This document shows positions 8,275 to 16,510 of a DNA stretch of 64,000 bases, piece after piece. The translations under genes were made by a program, and so were the position numbers. The stretch is taken from assembly GCA_944381625.1 (NCBI GenBank), contig CALWLW010000004.1:62001-126000 (forward strand). The letters run 5' to 3'. The notes below the pieces were generated by a model that searched no databases, was not told where the DNA came from, and saw only the letters and a list, made by a program, of their open reading frames with translations. The stretch is from an uncultured Lachnoclostridium sp. (GTDB lineage Bacteria > Bacillota > Clostridia > Lachnospirales > Lachnospiraceae). Positions within the stretch are counted from its first letter, which is position 1. Every line of letters begins with the position of its first letter.

Positions 8275-9759
8275 CTACGCCAGAAGTTCCCTCACCTTTT
8301 CCGCGTCAAAGACTGCTTCCGGCACATGATCCGCCTCAATCTGATACAGCGCGTTGGCCGCAATATGCTCCGCCGCCTGCTCCAGATCCCGGATACCCGT
8401 GGTATCCGCATATTTCTCGATCACCGCATCCACTGCGTCCGGCGTCACAATGCATTCCCTCTCCTGAAGGCTCATACGCCGCAGCACTTTGGGCAGAGCG
8501 AATCTGGAGAAGATCACCTTCTTTTCTTCCGGCGTATAATCCGGAATGTCGATCACAGCGAACCGGGACATGAGCGGAGCGCTGATCTTCTCCTTATCGT
8601 TGGCCGTGGCGATGGGATAGACGCCCACCGTGGGAACCATGCATTCCATGTAGTTGTCAGTGAATCCCAGATTGTCCAGAAGCGTCAGCAGCACGTCCGC
8701 CGGATTACCGTTGCCTTTCCCGGCGGAAGCTTTGTCCAGTTCGTTGATGATAAATACCAGGTTCGACTCTCCCGCCGCGGAAAACGCTTCCATAATAATC
8801 CCCGGCTTGGCATTGGCATACACACGGGAGCTTCCCGTCAGCTGCTCCGGATCGTTGATGGAACTCATATCCAGCGTCGTCCACGGCAGTTTCAAAATAC
8901 GTGCTACCGCATAGGCGATCTGGGATTTGCCCGTACCGGCAGGTCCCGCCAGCAGCAGGCCATAGGCAGGCAGTGTATGCGTGCGGTTGATCTGGATGAT
9001 CGTCTCGATAATCCTCTGTTTCACCCGTTCCATACCGTACAGTTCTTCGTCCAGGATCCGTCTCGCCTCCTGGGGATCGATGGCTTCAAAATAATTGTGT
9101 TTCCACTGAATATTCATCATAATGGACAGGGCGCGCTGTGCATGGCGGCGCTCCTCCGGGGACACCTCATTGGAACGGGCCACGGCCAGGTTCCGCCTTG
9201 CCCAGAGGCGGATATTATCCGGAAGCGTCCTGCCCGCGCAGGTCATGAAATCCGTGATGCTCTGGAGGCTGGTCAGCTTCATCTCGTCGCCGGTCTCCTC
9301 CTGGTCCTCATCCTCCTGCTCCACGGGCGGAGCGCTGCTGGCAAGCAGACGCTCAATCATAAACTGAAGGAAACCGTCCTCCGCCGAAAGCTTCGATCCT
9401 CCCCCAAACGCCGTTTCTCTGATCCGGTACACCGCATAACCCTCTTCCTGGTTTTTTCCCGACAGGCGTACCGGAATCCGGTGTTCTCCCAGCCATCGGA
9501 TCAAATGGATGAAACGGGCGTCGATCCTCAGAATATCCGCATGATAAGTCTCATCCTCTTCCCTAAACTCAAAGGCCGTGCGTTTATTGGGGCTGGCAAA
9601 GGCGCCGCAGGAATGATGTTTCCATTCCCGCTCCCGGTTGTCCAGAACCAGAATCGGATTTTCGGCAGTCGCCTCCGGCTCGCTGGACAAAAACACACTA
9701 TAAGTACATTCCGGTTCCTCTTTCCCGGAAGTGTCATTGTTGAAATCAAATACAGGCAT
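8275..9759 (-). CDS. Lon-type AAA+ ATPase without protease domain
   Basis: A 494-residue protein. Residues 1-235 are of unknown fold and include an acidic linker (QEDEDQEETG). From about 236 the sequence follows the Lon AAA+ module: LDEELYGMERVKQRI, Walker A GPAGTGKS at 272-279, the RVYANAKPGIIMEAF segment and the sensor MSRFAVIDIPDYT. It ends after the small AAA lid, with no Ser-Lys peptidase domain. The Walker B reads FIINELDK, so the usual Asp before the catalytic Glu is Asn (residue 339). I placed the start at 9759 because AAAGGAG lies ten bases upstream; the ATG at 9768 would leave one base. A chaperone or switch role is inference. Confidence 0.8.
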   Translation of the reverse strand: MPVFDFNNDTSGKEEPECTYSVFLSSEPEATAENPILVLDNREREWKHHSCGAFASPNKRTAFEFREEDETYHADILRIDARFIHLIRWLGEHRIPVRLSGKNQEEGYAVYRIRETAFGGGSKLSAEDGFLQFMIERLLASSAPPVEQEDEDQEETGDEMKLTSLQSITDFMTCAGRTLPDNIRLWARRNLAVARSNEVSPEERRHAQRALSIMMNIQWKHNYFEAIDPQEARRILDEELYGMERVKQRIIETIIQINRTHTLPAYGLLLAGPAGTGKSQIAYAVARILKLPWTTLDMSSINDPEQLTGSSRVYANAKPGIIMEAFSAAGESNLVFIINELDKASAGKGNGNPADVLLTLLDNLGFTDNYMECMVPTVGVYPIATANDKEKISAPLMSRFAVIDIPDYTPEEKKVIFSRFALPKVLRRMSLQERECIVTPDAVDAVIEKYADTTGIRDLEQAAEHIAANALYQIEADHVPEAVFDAEKVRELLA

Positions 9760-9847
9760 GATCTGCATACTCCTTTTGTATATTCTTTCACAGGCCCGAA
9801 AGCCGAATCCAGTGTATCATGGATTCTCCGCTCCGGCAACTGCGGCG

Positions 9848-10456
9848 CTATGTTTCCGGCCCATTCAGCATCCCCATTTTAAAGTGCTTTCTGCACAGCG
9901 CCACATAGCTGTCGTTGCCGCCCAGCATCACCTGCTCGCCGCTTCTCACAATCCCCTTTTCATTATATCTGGCGTTGCAGGTGGCTTTCTTCCCGCACCA
10001 GCACGCGGTTTTGATCTCCTGGATCTTATCCGCCACAGCCAGCAGCCGCTGGCTCCCGGGGAACAGCTGATTGCGGAAATCCGCCCTGAGGCCGTAGCAG
10101 ATGACCGTGATGTTCCAAAAATCCACCACGTCGGATAAAAAATCAATCTGCTCCGGCTCCGCGAACTGCGCTTCATCCACAATGATGCAGTCATACTGCC
10201 GCAGTTTTTCCTCCGGATATTCCACCACTTCCTCCAGATACACACAAGGCGCTGAGAGGCCGATGCGGGAGGTGATAATCCGCTCCCCGTCCCTGGTGTC
10301 CGTCCGGGGTTTGCACAGAAGCGGAACCTTCCCCACTTCCTGGTGATTAAAATTTGCCATAAGAGCGTTCGCCGATTTGGAACTGCCCATGGCGCCGTAA
10401 TAAAAGATTAGACTCGCCGTATATAACACCCTCTTAAATTTTTCTTCTGAAACCAT
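9848..10456 (-). CDS. tdk: Thymidine kinase
   Basis: Phosphorylates thymidine to dTMP with ATP in nucleotide salvage. It has 202 residues, usual for the type II family. The P-loop is YYGAMGSSKS, Walker B is CIIVDEAQF, followed by the lasso region with YGLRADFRNQLFPGS. Zinc ligands are visible as CWCGKKATC and the later CRKH. The start at 10456 sits inside a perfect 8-bp hairpin (10452-10471) and lacks a good ribosome site. A GTG eight codons in would give a more typical N terminus, so the start is uncertain. Confidence 0.93.
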   Translation of the reverse strand: MVSEEKFKRVLYTASLIFYYGAMGSSKSANALMANFNHQEVGKVPLLCKPRTDTRDGERIITSRIGLSAPCVYLEEVVEYPEEKLRQYDCIIVDEAQFAEPEQIDFLSDVVDFWNITVICYGLRADFRNQLFPGSQRLLAVADKIQEIKTACWCGKKATCNARYNEKGIVRSGEQVMLGGNDSYVALCRKHFKMGMLNGPET

Positions 10457-10541
10457 CCGCTTCCGGATGGTATTCCGCCTTCACAGTATAATGGAAACAG
10501 GGGGGATTAGGCAACAGGTATTTTGAAAACGCAGAAAATCA

Positions 10542-10590
10542 TTGACATTTCTCTCATATGTTTTATAATTAAACTTATAGTTCAATTATA
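10542..10590 (+). promoter_or_regulatory. Promoter with 27-bp TetR operator over the -10 box
   Basis: TTGACA (10542-10547) and TATAAT (10564-10569) lie 16 bases apart. A near-perfect palindrome covers 10564-10590: left arm TATAATTAAACT, centre TAT, right arm AGTTCAATTATA, with one mismatch. It includes the -10 box and stops just before the GAGGAG ribosome site, the position expected for an autorepressor. Confidence 0.8.
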
Positions 10591-10602
10591 GAGGAGACAA
10601 TT

Positions 10603-11247
10603 ATGGGACGCAGGAAAAAAGAACCCAGAAGCGTACACAGAGAAAATATTGCTTCCGCCGCATCCAGCTTGTTCATGGAAAAAGGTATCCGGTTAGTTTC
10701 CATGGATGACATAGCAAAAGCAGCCGGCTACAGTAAGGCTACCCTGTATGTATATTTTGAAAATAAAGAGGAAATTGTCAGCTATATTGTCCTGAACAGC
10801 ATGAAAAAACTTTATAACTACATCACCTCCGCATTAGAGCAGCCGCTGGAAACATGGGCGAAATACGAACTCATCTGCCAGAGCCTGGTGCAGTATCAGG
10901 AAGAATTTCCTTTCTATTTTCAAATGGTACTGGATAATATCAACATTGATTTTGAAAACGGACAGTACTTGCCGGAAGAAAAAGCGACTTACCAGGTGGG
11001 GGAAGATATAAATGAAAAGTTGAAAGGCTTTTTCATCTCCGGAATGGAAAAAGGAGATTTGCGCTGTGACCTGAACGTCATGTCCACCATCTTTCATTTC
11101 TGGGGAATGCTGTCAGGTCTTGTCCAACTGGCCGCAGCCAAAGAATCCTACATCCAGAGTACCATGGGATTCACAAAAAAGCAGTTTTTAGAACACGGTT
11201 TTCAACTGCTGTACCGTTCTATTGAAAACAGAAGGGAAGAATTATGA
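10603..11247 (+). CDS. TetR-family transcriptional repressor
   Basis: A 214-residue regulator. Residues about 12-57 form the TetR helix-turn-helix (SLFMEKGIRLVSMDDIAKAAGYSKATLYVYFENKEE). The C-terminal helical domain is divergent, as expected for a ligand pocket. The operator over its own promoter suggests autorepression. The next gene overlaps by 4 bases (ATGA) and is presumably controlled with it, which suggests the ligand is a redox-active or toxic small molecule handled by that flavoprotein. The ligand is not predictable. Confidence 0.9.
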   Translation: MGRRKKEPRSVHRENIASAASSLFMEKGIRLVSMDDIAKAAGYSKATLYVYFENKEEIVSYIVLNSMKKLYNYITSALEQPLETWAKYELICQSLVQYQEEFPFYFQMVLDNINIDFENGQYLPEEKATYQVGEDINEKLKGFFISGMEKGDLRCDLNVMSTIFHFWGMLSGLVQLAAAKESYIQSTMGFTKKQFLEHGFQLLYRSIENRREEL

Positions 11248-11813
11248 ACGAAAAATATGCGCTTGCAATCTTAGGGAGTCCCCATGCAACCGGGACATCC
11301 GCGGCCATGCTGGATCTTGCGATCCGCAAAGCTGAAGAAAAGAATTATACAGTTATAAAAGTTAATCTGTACGAAAAGGACCTGTCCTACTGCTCCGGCT
11401 GCAGAGCCTGCATACATACGCAGAACTGCATCCTGAAGGACGATATACAGGAAATTGCAGACCTGTTCCGCAAATGCCAGACCATCATTCTTGCGGCGCC
11501 TGTCTACTGGGCAAACGTGCCTGCTCCCGTCAAAAATCTGTTTGACCGGCTGTTGGGAACGGTCATGGAAGAAACCCGTACCTTTCCCAAACCGCGCCTG
11601 CGGGGAAGAAACTATATACTTCTGACTTCCTGCAATACTCCCGCTCCCTTTTCATGGATTTTCGGACAAAGCCGTGGAGCCATCCGCAGTATGGACGAAT
11701 TCTTCCGTACAGCAGGTATGAAACCCATGAGAAAGGTCGTATGCGCAGGCACAGGTAGACAAAAAAGACTGCCCAGAAAGGTGGTCAGGAAAATCGGACG
11801 AAGTATAAGATAA
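11244..11813 (+). CDS. Flavodoxin-fold iron-sulfur flavoprotein (NADPH-dependent FMN reductase family)
   Basis: A 189-residue flavodoxin-fold protein. The FMN-phosphate loop is GSPHATGTSA at residues 11-20. A compact cysteine cluster C50-x2-C53-x2-C56-x5-C62 matches the 4Fe-4S motif of Isf-type iron-sulfur flavoproteins. The AAPVYWANVPAPVKNLFDRL segment is typical of the family. It is cytosolic, an electron carrier or quinone/nitro-type reductase. It is coupled to the TetR gene by ATGA overlap and ends before a shared bidirectional terminator. The Arg/Lys-rich tail (QKRLPRKVVRKIGRSIR) is somewhat unusual. Confidence 0.85.
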   Translation: MNEKYALAILGSPHATGTSAAMLDLAIRKAEEKNYTVIKVNLYEKDLSYCSGCRACIHTQNCILKDDIQEIADLFRKCQTIILAAPVYWANVPAPVKNLFDRLLGTVMEETRTFPKPRLRGRNYILLTSCNTPAPFSWIFGQSRGAIRSMDEFFRTAGMKPMRKVVCAGTGRQKRLPRKVVRKIGRSIR

Positions 11814-12000
11814 CTGTGGGGTCGTTTTTATACGCTTTGCATTCATAAAATTTTTTCATATCCTCAATATACGAGTAAGGGGCATATTCTGAATAGATCT
11901 CTGGATTGTCCCATATAACAATCTGCACTCCCTCTGCCCAAATGGTACAATACAAAACTTATAGAAAATCGTTATTTTGCAGTTTGTATACCACTGTTTC

Positions 12001-12040
12001 AAAAGACCGCACAAGCCATGAACGGTTCGTGCGGTCTTTT
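12001..12040. terminator. Bidirectional terminator between convergent genes
   Basis: Perfect 12-bp arms AAAAGACCGCAC and GTGCGGTCTTTT enclose a 16-base loop. It has T runs on both strands and serves the flavoprotein gene (+) and the GGGtGRT gene (-). Confidence 0.88.
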
Positions 12041-12064
12041 TCATCTCACTGATCTATGATTCTC

Positions 12065-13075
12065 TTAGAACTTGCCTTCCTTAGCAGCTTCCTCAATCGA
12101 AACTGCAACAGCCACAGTCATACCAACCATCGGGTTGTTTCCTGCGCCGATCAGGCCCATCATCTCTACGTGAGCCGGTACGGAGGAGGAGCCTGCGAAC
12201 TGAGCGTCAGAGTGCATACGGCCAAGGGTATCGGTCATACCGTAAGAAGCCGGTCCTGCCGCCATGTTGTCCGGATGCAGGGTACGGCCAGTGCCGCCGC
12301 CGGATGCAACGGAGAAGTACTTCTTGCCTGCTTCCTGTCTCTCCTTCTTGTATGTACCTGCTACCGGATGCTGGAAACGGGTCGGGTTCGTGGAGTTTCC
12401 GGTGATGGAAACGTCTACGTTCTCTTTCCACATGATCGCAACGCCTTCCGGAACGCTGTTTGCGCCGTAGCAGTTTACTTTCGCGCGAAGTCCCTCAGAA
12501 TAGGATTTACGGAATACTTCCTTCACTTCGTTGGTGTACGGATCATACTCCGTCTCCACATAGGTGAAACCGTTGATACGGGAAATGATCTGAGCCGCGT
12601 CTTTTCCAAGACCGTTCAGAATCACGCGAAGCGGTTTCTGACGAACCTTGTTCGCTTTCTCTGCAATACCGATTGCGCCCTCTGCTGCTGCGAAGGACTC
12701 GTGGCCAGCCAGGAATGCGAAGCACTCGGTCTCCTCTTCCAGAAGCATCTTGCCCAGGTTGCCGTGTCCAAGACCAACCTTACGGGTGTCTGCCACAGAT
12801 CCCGGAATACAGAATGCCTGAAGACCCTCGCCGATGGCTGCGGCTGCATCTGCTGCTTTTCTGCATCCTTTCTTGATCGCAATTGCGGCGCCTACCGTGT
12901 AAGCCCAGCATGCGTTCTCAAAGCAGATCGGCTGGATGCCTTTAATCTGTGCATATACATCCAGACCTGCGTCTTTGGTGATCTTCTCAGCCTCTTCCAG
13001 AGAAGAGATTCCATAGCTGCTCAGTACAGCGTTGATTTTATCAATACGTCTTTCATATGATTCAAATAATGCCAT
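12065..13075 (-). CDS. GGGtGRT family protein
   Basis: A 336-residue protein of the GGGtGRT family, named for the motif seen here as SGGGTGRTLHP. Other notable stretches are the Gly/Ala-rich AGPASYGMTDTLGRM and the C-terminal GLIGAGNNPMVGMTVAVAVSIEE. It is soluble, with no signal peptide. No biochemical function is established that I know of. It regularly pairs with an IscU-like scaffold gene in Clostridia, as here: the partner lies 20 bases upstream in the same operon. The start at 13075 has AGGAGG nine bases ahead. Confidence 0.9.
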   Translation of the reverse strand: MALFESYERRIDKINAVLSSYGISSLEEAEKITKDAGLDVYAQIKGIQPICFENACWAYTVGAAIAIKKGCRKAADAAAAIGEGLQAFCIPGSVADTRKVGLGHGNLGKMLLEEETECFAFLAGHESFAAAEGAIGIAEKANKVRQKPLRVILNGLGKDAAQIISRINGFTYVETEYDPYTNEVKEVFRKSYSEGLRAKVNCYGANSVPEGVAIMWKENVDVSITGNSTNPTRFQHPVAGTYKKERQEAGKKYFSVASGGGTGRTLHPDNMAAGPASYGMTDTLGRMHSDAQFAGSSSVPAHVEMMGLIGAGNNPMVGMTVAVAVSIEEAAKEGKF

Positions 13076-13095
13076 TTTTATCTACCTCCTGAAAA

Positions 13096-13788
13096 TTACT
13101 CTTTACGCGGGTCAATGATCTTAACCGCATCTGCCACACGACCATACTGGCCTTTTGCCTTTTCCCATGCAGTGTTCGGGTCATCACCCTTCTTGATAAA
13201 GTCGGTCATCTTTCCAAGAGATACGAACTGGTATCCGATGATCTGATCGTCAGCGTCCAGCGCGATGCCGGTTACATAGCCCTCTGCCATCTCCAGATAA
13301 CGGGGTCCTTTTGCCAGAGTTCCGTACATGGTACCAACCTGGGAACGAAGTCCTTTTCCAAGGTCTTCCAGACCAGCTCCAACCGGAAGTCCATCCTCGG
13401 AGAATGCAGACTGGGAACGTCCGTAAACGATCTGTAAGAACAGCTCTCTCATAGCGGTGTTGATCGCATCGCATACAAGGTCAGTATTCAGAGCTTCCAT
13501 CACCGTCAGGCCCGGAAGAATCTCAGAAGCCATAGCTGCGGAATGCGTCATACCGGAACATCCGATGGTCTCAACAAGCGCCTCCTGGATGATACCCTCT
13601 TTCACATTCAGGGAAAGCTTGCATGCGCCCTGCTGAGGAGCACACCAGCCGATACCGTGTGTGAAACCGGAGATATCCTTCACTTCTTTCGCCTGTACCC
13701 ATTTCGCTTCTTCTGGGATCGGAGCAGCGCCATGATGAACGCCCTGAGCTACCGGACACATTTCTTCTACTTCACGTGAATAAATCAT
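13096..13788 (-). CDS. IscU/NifU-like iron-sulfur scaffold protein, partner of GGGtGRT
   Basis: A 230-residue protein, longer than IscU (about 130). The central part resembles the IscU fold: a Cys in GWCAPQQGAC, then ETIGCSGMTHSAAMASEIL with the loop Cys, and a later region lacking an obvious third ligand Cys. The C-terminal half (GMTDFIKKGDDPNT-type acidic/Lys mix) is specific to this group. It is probably a dedicated scaffold or carrier for an Fe-S cluster with the GGGtGRT protein; this is inferred from family and pairing. AAAGGAG lies upstream of the start. Confidence 0.85.
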   Translation of the reverse strand: MIYSREVEEMCPVAQGVHHGAAPIPEEAKWVQAKEVKDISGFTHGIGWCAPQQGACKLSLNVKEGIIQEALVETIGCSGMTHSAAMASEILPGLTVMEALNTDLVCDAINTAMRELFLQIVYGRSQSAFSEDGLPVGAGLEDLGKGLRSQVGTMYGTLAKGPRYLEMAEGYVTGIALDADDQIIGYQFVSLGKMTDFIKKGDDPNTAWEKAKGQYGRVADAVKIIDPRKE

Positions 13789-13904
13789 TTGTTTGAAACT
13801 CCTTTCAAAATATCATATCTGACCTTTGGGGAGGCCTTATATAATATCATTTTCTCATAAATCGTTCGTTTCGTCCAGCGGTTTTTTATCATTTCCAGTA
13901 ACAA

Positions 13905-15653
13905 TTATGCCGGAAGCGCATATTTCTCTTTTAAGGAATGATAGAGTTCCTTGTAATCTGAACGTTTCTCCATATTTTCATGGTCGTGGATATCCAGGTC
14001 TTTGGCGCCCATCTGTGCCAGATAGCCTGCGATCTTGATACACTTGTCCGCAATACGTTCGTAGCTGCTGATGATATCGGTCAGTACGATTCCCATATCC
14101 ACAGTGCATTCATTGCGTCTCAGGCGCTCCACATGGCGTTCCTGCATTTCAGCAGCCAGTTCATTCACCACTCTGTAATATGCATAGATACCCTGCGCCT
14201 TGCGTTCGTCAAACATGGTAATGGTAGCGCGGATCATATCGTCCACCACCATCTGCTCCACCTGGAGTTCTCGCTTCGCACTGTCGGAGAAAACGCTCTC
14301 TTTAGCGGCCAGCGTCTTGCATGCCAGGGCGATATTGCACGCCATATCGCTGATCGTCTCAATATCTGTCGCCGAATACAGCAGCACAGACAGCGTCTGG
14401 CTCTCCCGCTCGTTCAGATTCCTGCGGGACACTGCCAGGAGGTACTTACAGATCTGGTCCTCATAACCATCCACCGTATCCTCGCTCTTTCTCACCTTGT
14501 TCATCACATCCGGATTATAATCCGCCACCAGGGAAGCCGCCATCTCCAGAGACTCCTGCGCTTCGCGGAACATGGTAACAGAAGCCGTTTTCCCCTGCTC
14601 CAGCGCATATCCCGGCAGTTCCAGGAAACGCTCGTCCAGCACATCCAGTCTCTTGGGTTTCTCGCTCTTTTCTTCGTCCGTCACACGGATAATCACATAG
14701 GCCAGCTTCTCCAGCATACGGTTAAACGGCAGCAGGATCAGCGTTACCGTGATATTGAACGTGGTATGGATCACTGCGATTCCCGCCGGATTTGCGCTGT
14801 CGTTCAGGAACGCGAAGTCCACAAACAGATTGACCGTATAGAAGACCGCCAGGAACAGGCATGTCCCGATCAGGTTAAACAGAAGATGGATACAGGCCGC
14901 ACGCTTTGCGTTGCGGTTCGCGCCCAGGGAAGAGAGGATCGCGGTGATACAGGTTCCGATATTCTGTCCCATGATGATGGGAAGAGCCGATCCATAGGTC
15001 ACTGACCCGGTCATACACAGCGCCTGCAGGATTCCCACCGAAGCACTGGAACTCTGAATAATCGCTGTCAGGATGGCGCCCGCCATCACACCCAGAATTG
15101 GGTTTGAGAACATCAGCAGGATGTTGGTAAAAGCCGGCACATCCGCCAGAGGCTCCACCGCCCCGGACATGGTCTCCATCCCGAACATGAGGATGGCAAA
15201 TCCTACCATGATGTTTCCAATGGTTTTCTTCTTCTCATTTTTTGCAAACATGAGCAGCGCAATACCAATCACTGCCAGGATCGGAGAAAAAGAACTGGGA
15301 TTCAGGAGCTGAATAAATACGTTGCTGCTCTCAATCCCTGCCAGGGATAAGATCCAGGCAGTTACCGTCGTTCCGATATTCGCACCCATGATGATACCCA
15401 CTGCCCTGGACAGGGGCATGATGCCGCTGTTCACAAAACCTACGACCATAACGGTGGTAGCCGATGAACTCTGGATCACCGCCGTTACGCACATTCCCAA
15501 AAATACTGCCTTGAACACATTGGAAGTCAGGCTTTCCAATATCTTTTCCAGTTTTCCTCCCGACGCTTTCTCCAGTCCGTCGCCCATTGTTTCCATCCCA
15601 TACAGGAACATGGCCAGTCCTCCGAACAGTGTCAGGAAATTAAATATACTCAT
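13905..15653 (-). CDS. Na/Pi cotransporter family protein with PhoU-like domain
   Basis: A 582-residue Na+-coupled phosphate (or other anion) transporter of the NptA/PNaS type. The N-terminal two thirds carry two inverted copies of the transport motif, AVIQSSSATTVMVVG near residue 58 and AIIQSSSASVGILQAL near residue 200, within hydrophobic helices. From about residue 350 to the end lies a soluble PhoU-like helical domain (SEDTVDGYEDQICKYLL). It is an alternative to Pst-type uptake or an exporter; the direction is not decided by sequence. It is a single-gene unit with its own promoter. Confidence 0.92.
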   Translation of the reverse strand: MSIFNFLTLFGGLAMFLYGMETMGDGLEKASGGKLEKILESLTSNVFKAVFLGMCVTAVIQSSSATTVMVVGFVNSGIMPLSRAVGIIMGANIGTTVTAWILSLAGIESSNVFIQLLNPSSFSPILAVIGIALLMFAKNEKKKTIGNIMVGFAILMFGMETMSGAVEPLADVPAFTNILLMFSNPILGVMAGAILTAIIQSSSASVGILQALCMTGSVTYGSALPIIMGQNIGTCITAILSSLGANRNAKRAACIHLLFNLIGTCLFLAVFYTVNLFVDFAFLNDSANPAGIAVIHTTFNITVTLILLPFNRMLEKLAYVIIRVTDEEKSEKPKRLDVLDERFLELPGYALEQGKTASVTMFREAQESLEMAASLVADYNPDVMNKVRKSEDTVDGYEDQICKYLLAVSRRNLNERESQTLSVLLYSATDIETISDMACNIALACKTLAAKESVFSDSAKRELQVEQMVVDDMIRATITMFDERKAQGIYAYYRVVNELAAEMQERHVERLRRNECTVDMGIVLTDIISSYERIADKCIKIAGYLAQMGAKDLDIHDHENMEKRSDYKELYHSLKEKYALPA

Positions 15654-15764
15654 TTTTCAGGTCCTCCATCCCTATGGTAAAAGTGCGGCCTTGCATCACC
15701 GCGAAAAAAAAAGCTTTTCATGTGATTCTTCCCGTCCCTACATAAAAAGCTCTTGTCATAAAAA

Positions 15765-15794
15765 AGTTTAACATTTTCTTTACATGCCTGTCAA
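15765..15794 (-). promoter_or_regulatory. Promoter for the Na/Pi cotransporter
   Basis: On the minus strand TTGACA (15789-15794) and an extended -10 TGTTAAACT (hexamer 15765-15770) are separated by 18 bases. The rest of the 345-base gap to the next gene on the right holds only the hairpin at 15893-15912. Confidence 0.5.
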
Positions 15795-15892
15795 TTAGTC
15801 TTTATTTCTTTTTTACACTTATTACACATATTTCACTCTAATTTTACGTATTCTTTACATCCTGGCCGTGGGGGACGCGCGCCCTGCGGCAG

Positions 15893-15912
15893 GAATGCCG
15901 GCGGCATTCTTT
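15893..15912 (+). terminator. Short hairpin with T tail
   Basis: A 7-bp stem GAATGCC/GGCATTC with a 3-base loop followed by TTTA. It may end transcripts before the lipoprotein gene; no upstream plus-strand gene needs it. Confidence 0.35.
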
Positions 15913-15998
15913 AGACTTGCCCCTGGCTTACCACCTTGGCCTGTGTTAAAATGAAGATGGATACGGACAGATTTACCGTTCGGGAAAGGGGAATACAT

Positions 15999-16508
15999 AT
16001 GAAAAGTTATGGAAAAAAGCTGATGACACTGACTGCGCTGGCCTCCGCCCTCTGCTTTATCTGCACCGGATGCGGAAAAATGACGGCGGAAAAACTCACG
16101 GACAAGGTGGACGAAGCGCTGGAAGGACGTACTTTTATAGGTATGGACATGGATCTGTCCATGGACGCTTCCGGTATGAATACCATTACGTACAGTATGG
16201 TTCCCGCAGTGGATCTGGAGCTCTATACAGATTCCATTTCATCCATGTACACCGGCATGTTGGAAGCCCTGGGCGCCGCAGTACAGTCCGGCCAGGACTG
16301 CCAGAACGTATCCACGCCTTTCGGCCCTGTGGACGGATACTGGATCAGCGTCGGCGACGTCAGCGTCTACTATGGCTTCGCGCCATTTAGAAACGCATAT
16401 CTGGCCGTCATCCGCACGAAGCTTGGCGGGACAGAGCTGGATTCCGCCGTTGTTCTGGGAGAAACTTTCGGATATGCCGCGGAACTGACGCCCGCAGATA
16501 TTTTATAA
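15999..16508 (+). CDS. Small lipoprotein of unknown function
   Basis: A 169-residue lipoprotein. The signal peptide is MKSYGKKLMTLTALASALC with a lipobox ending TGC, followed by GKMTAEKLTDKVDEALE. The mature part is acidic and has no recognised domain; aromatic-rich strands (GYWISVGDVSVYYGFAPF) suggest a small beta fold. I took the start at 15999 because GAAAGGGG lies just upstream and it gives a clean signal peptide. It precedes the large exported protein by two bases, so the two are likely cotranslated and work together at the cell surface. Confidence 0.75.
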   Translation: MKSYGKKLMTLTALASALCFICTGCGKMTAEKLTDKVDEALEGRTFIGMDMDLSMDASGMNTITYSMVPAVDLELYTDSISSMYTGMLEALGAAVQSGQDCQNVSTPFGPVDGYWISVGDVSVYYGFAPFRNAYLAVIRTKLGGTELDSAVVLGETFGYAAELTPADIL

Positions 16509-16510
16509 AT

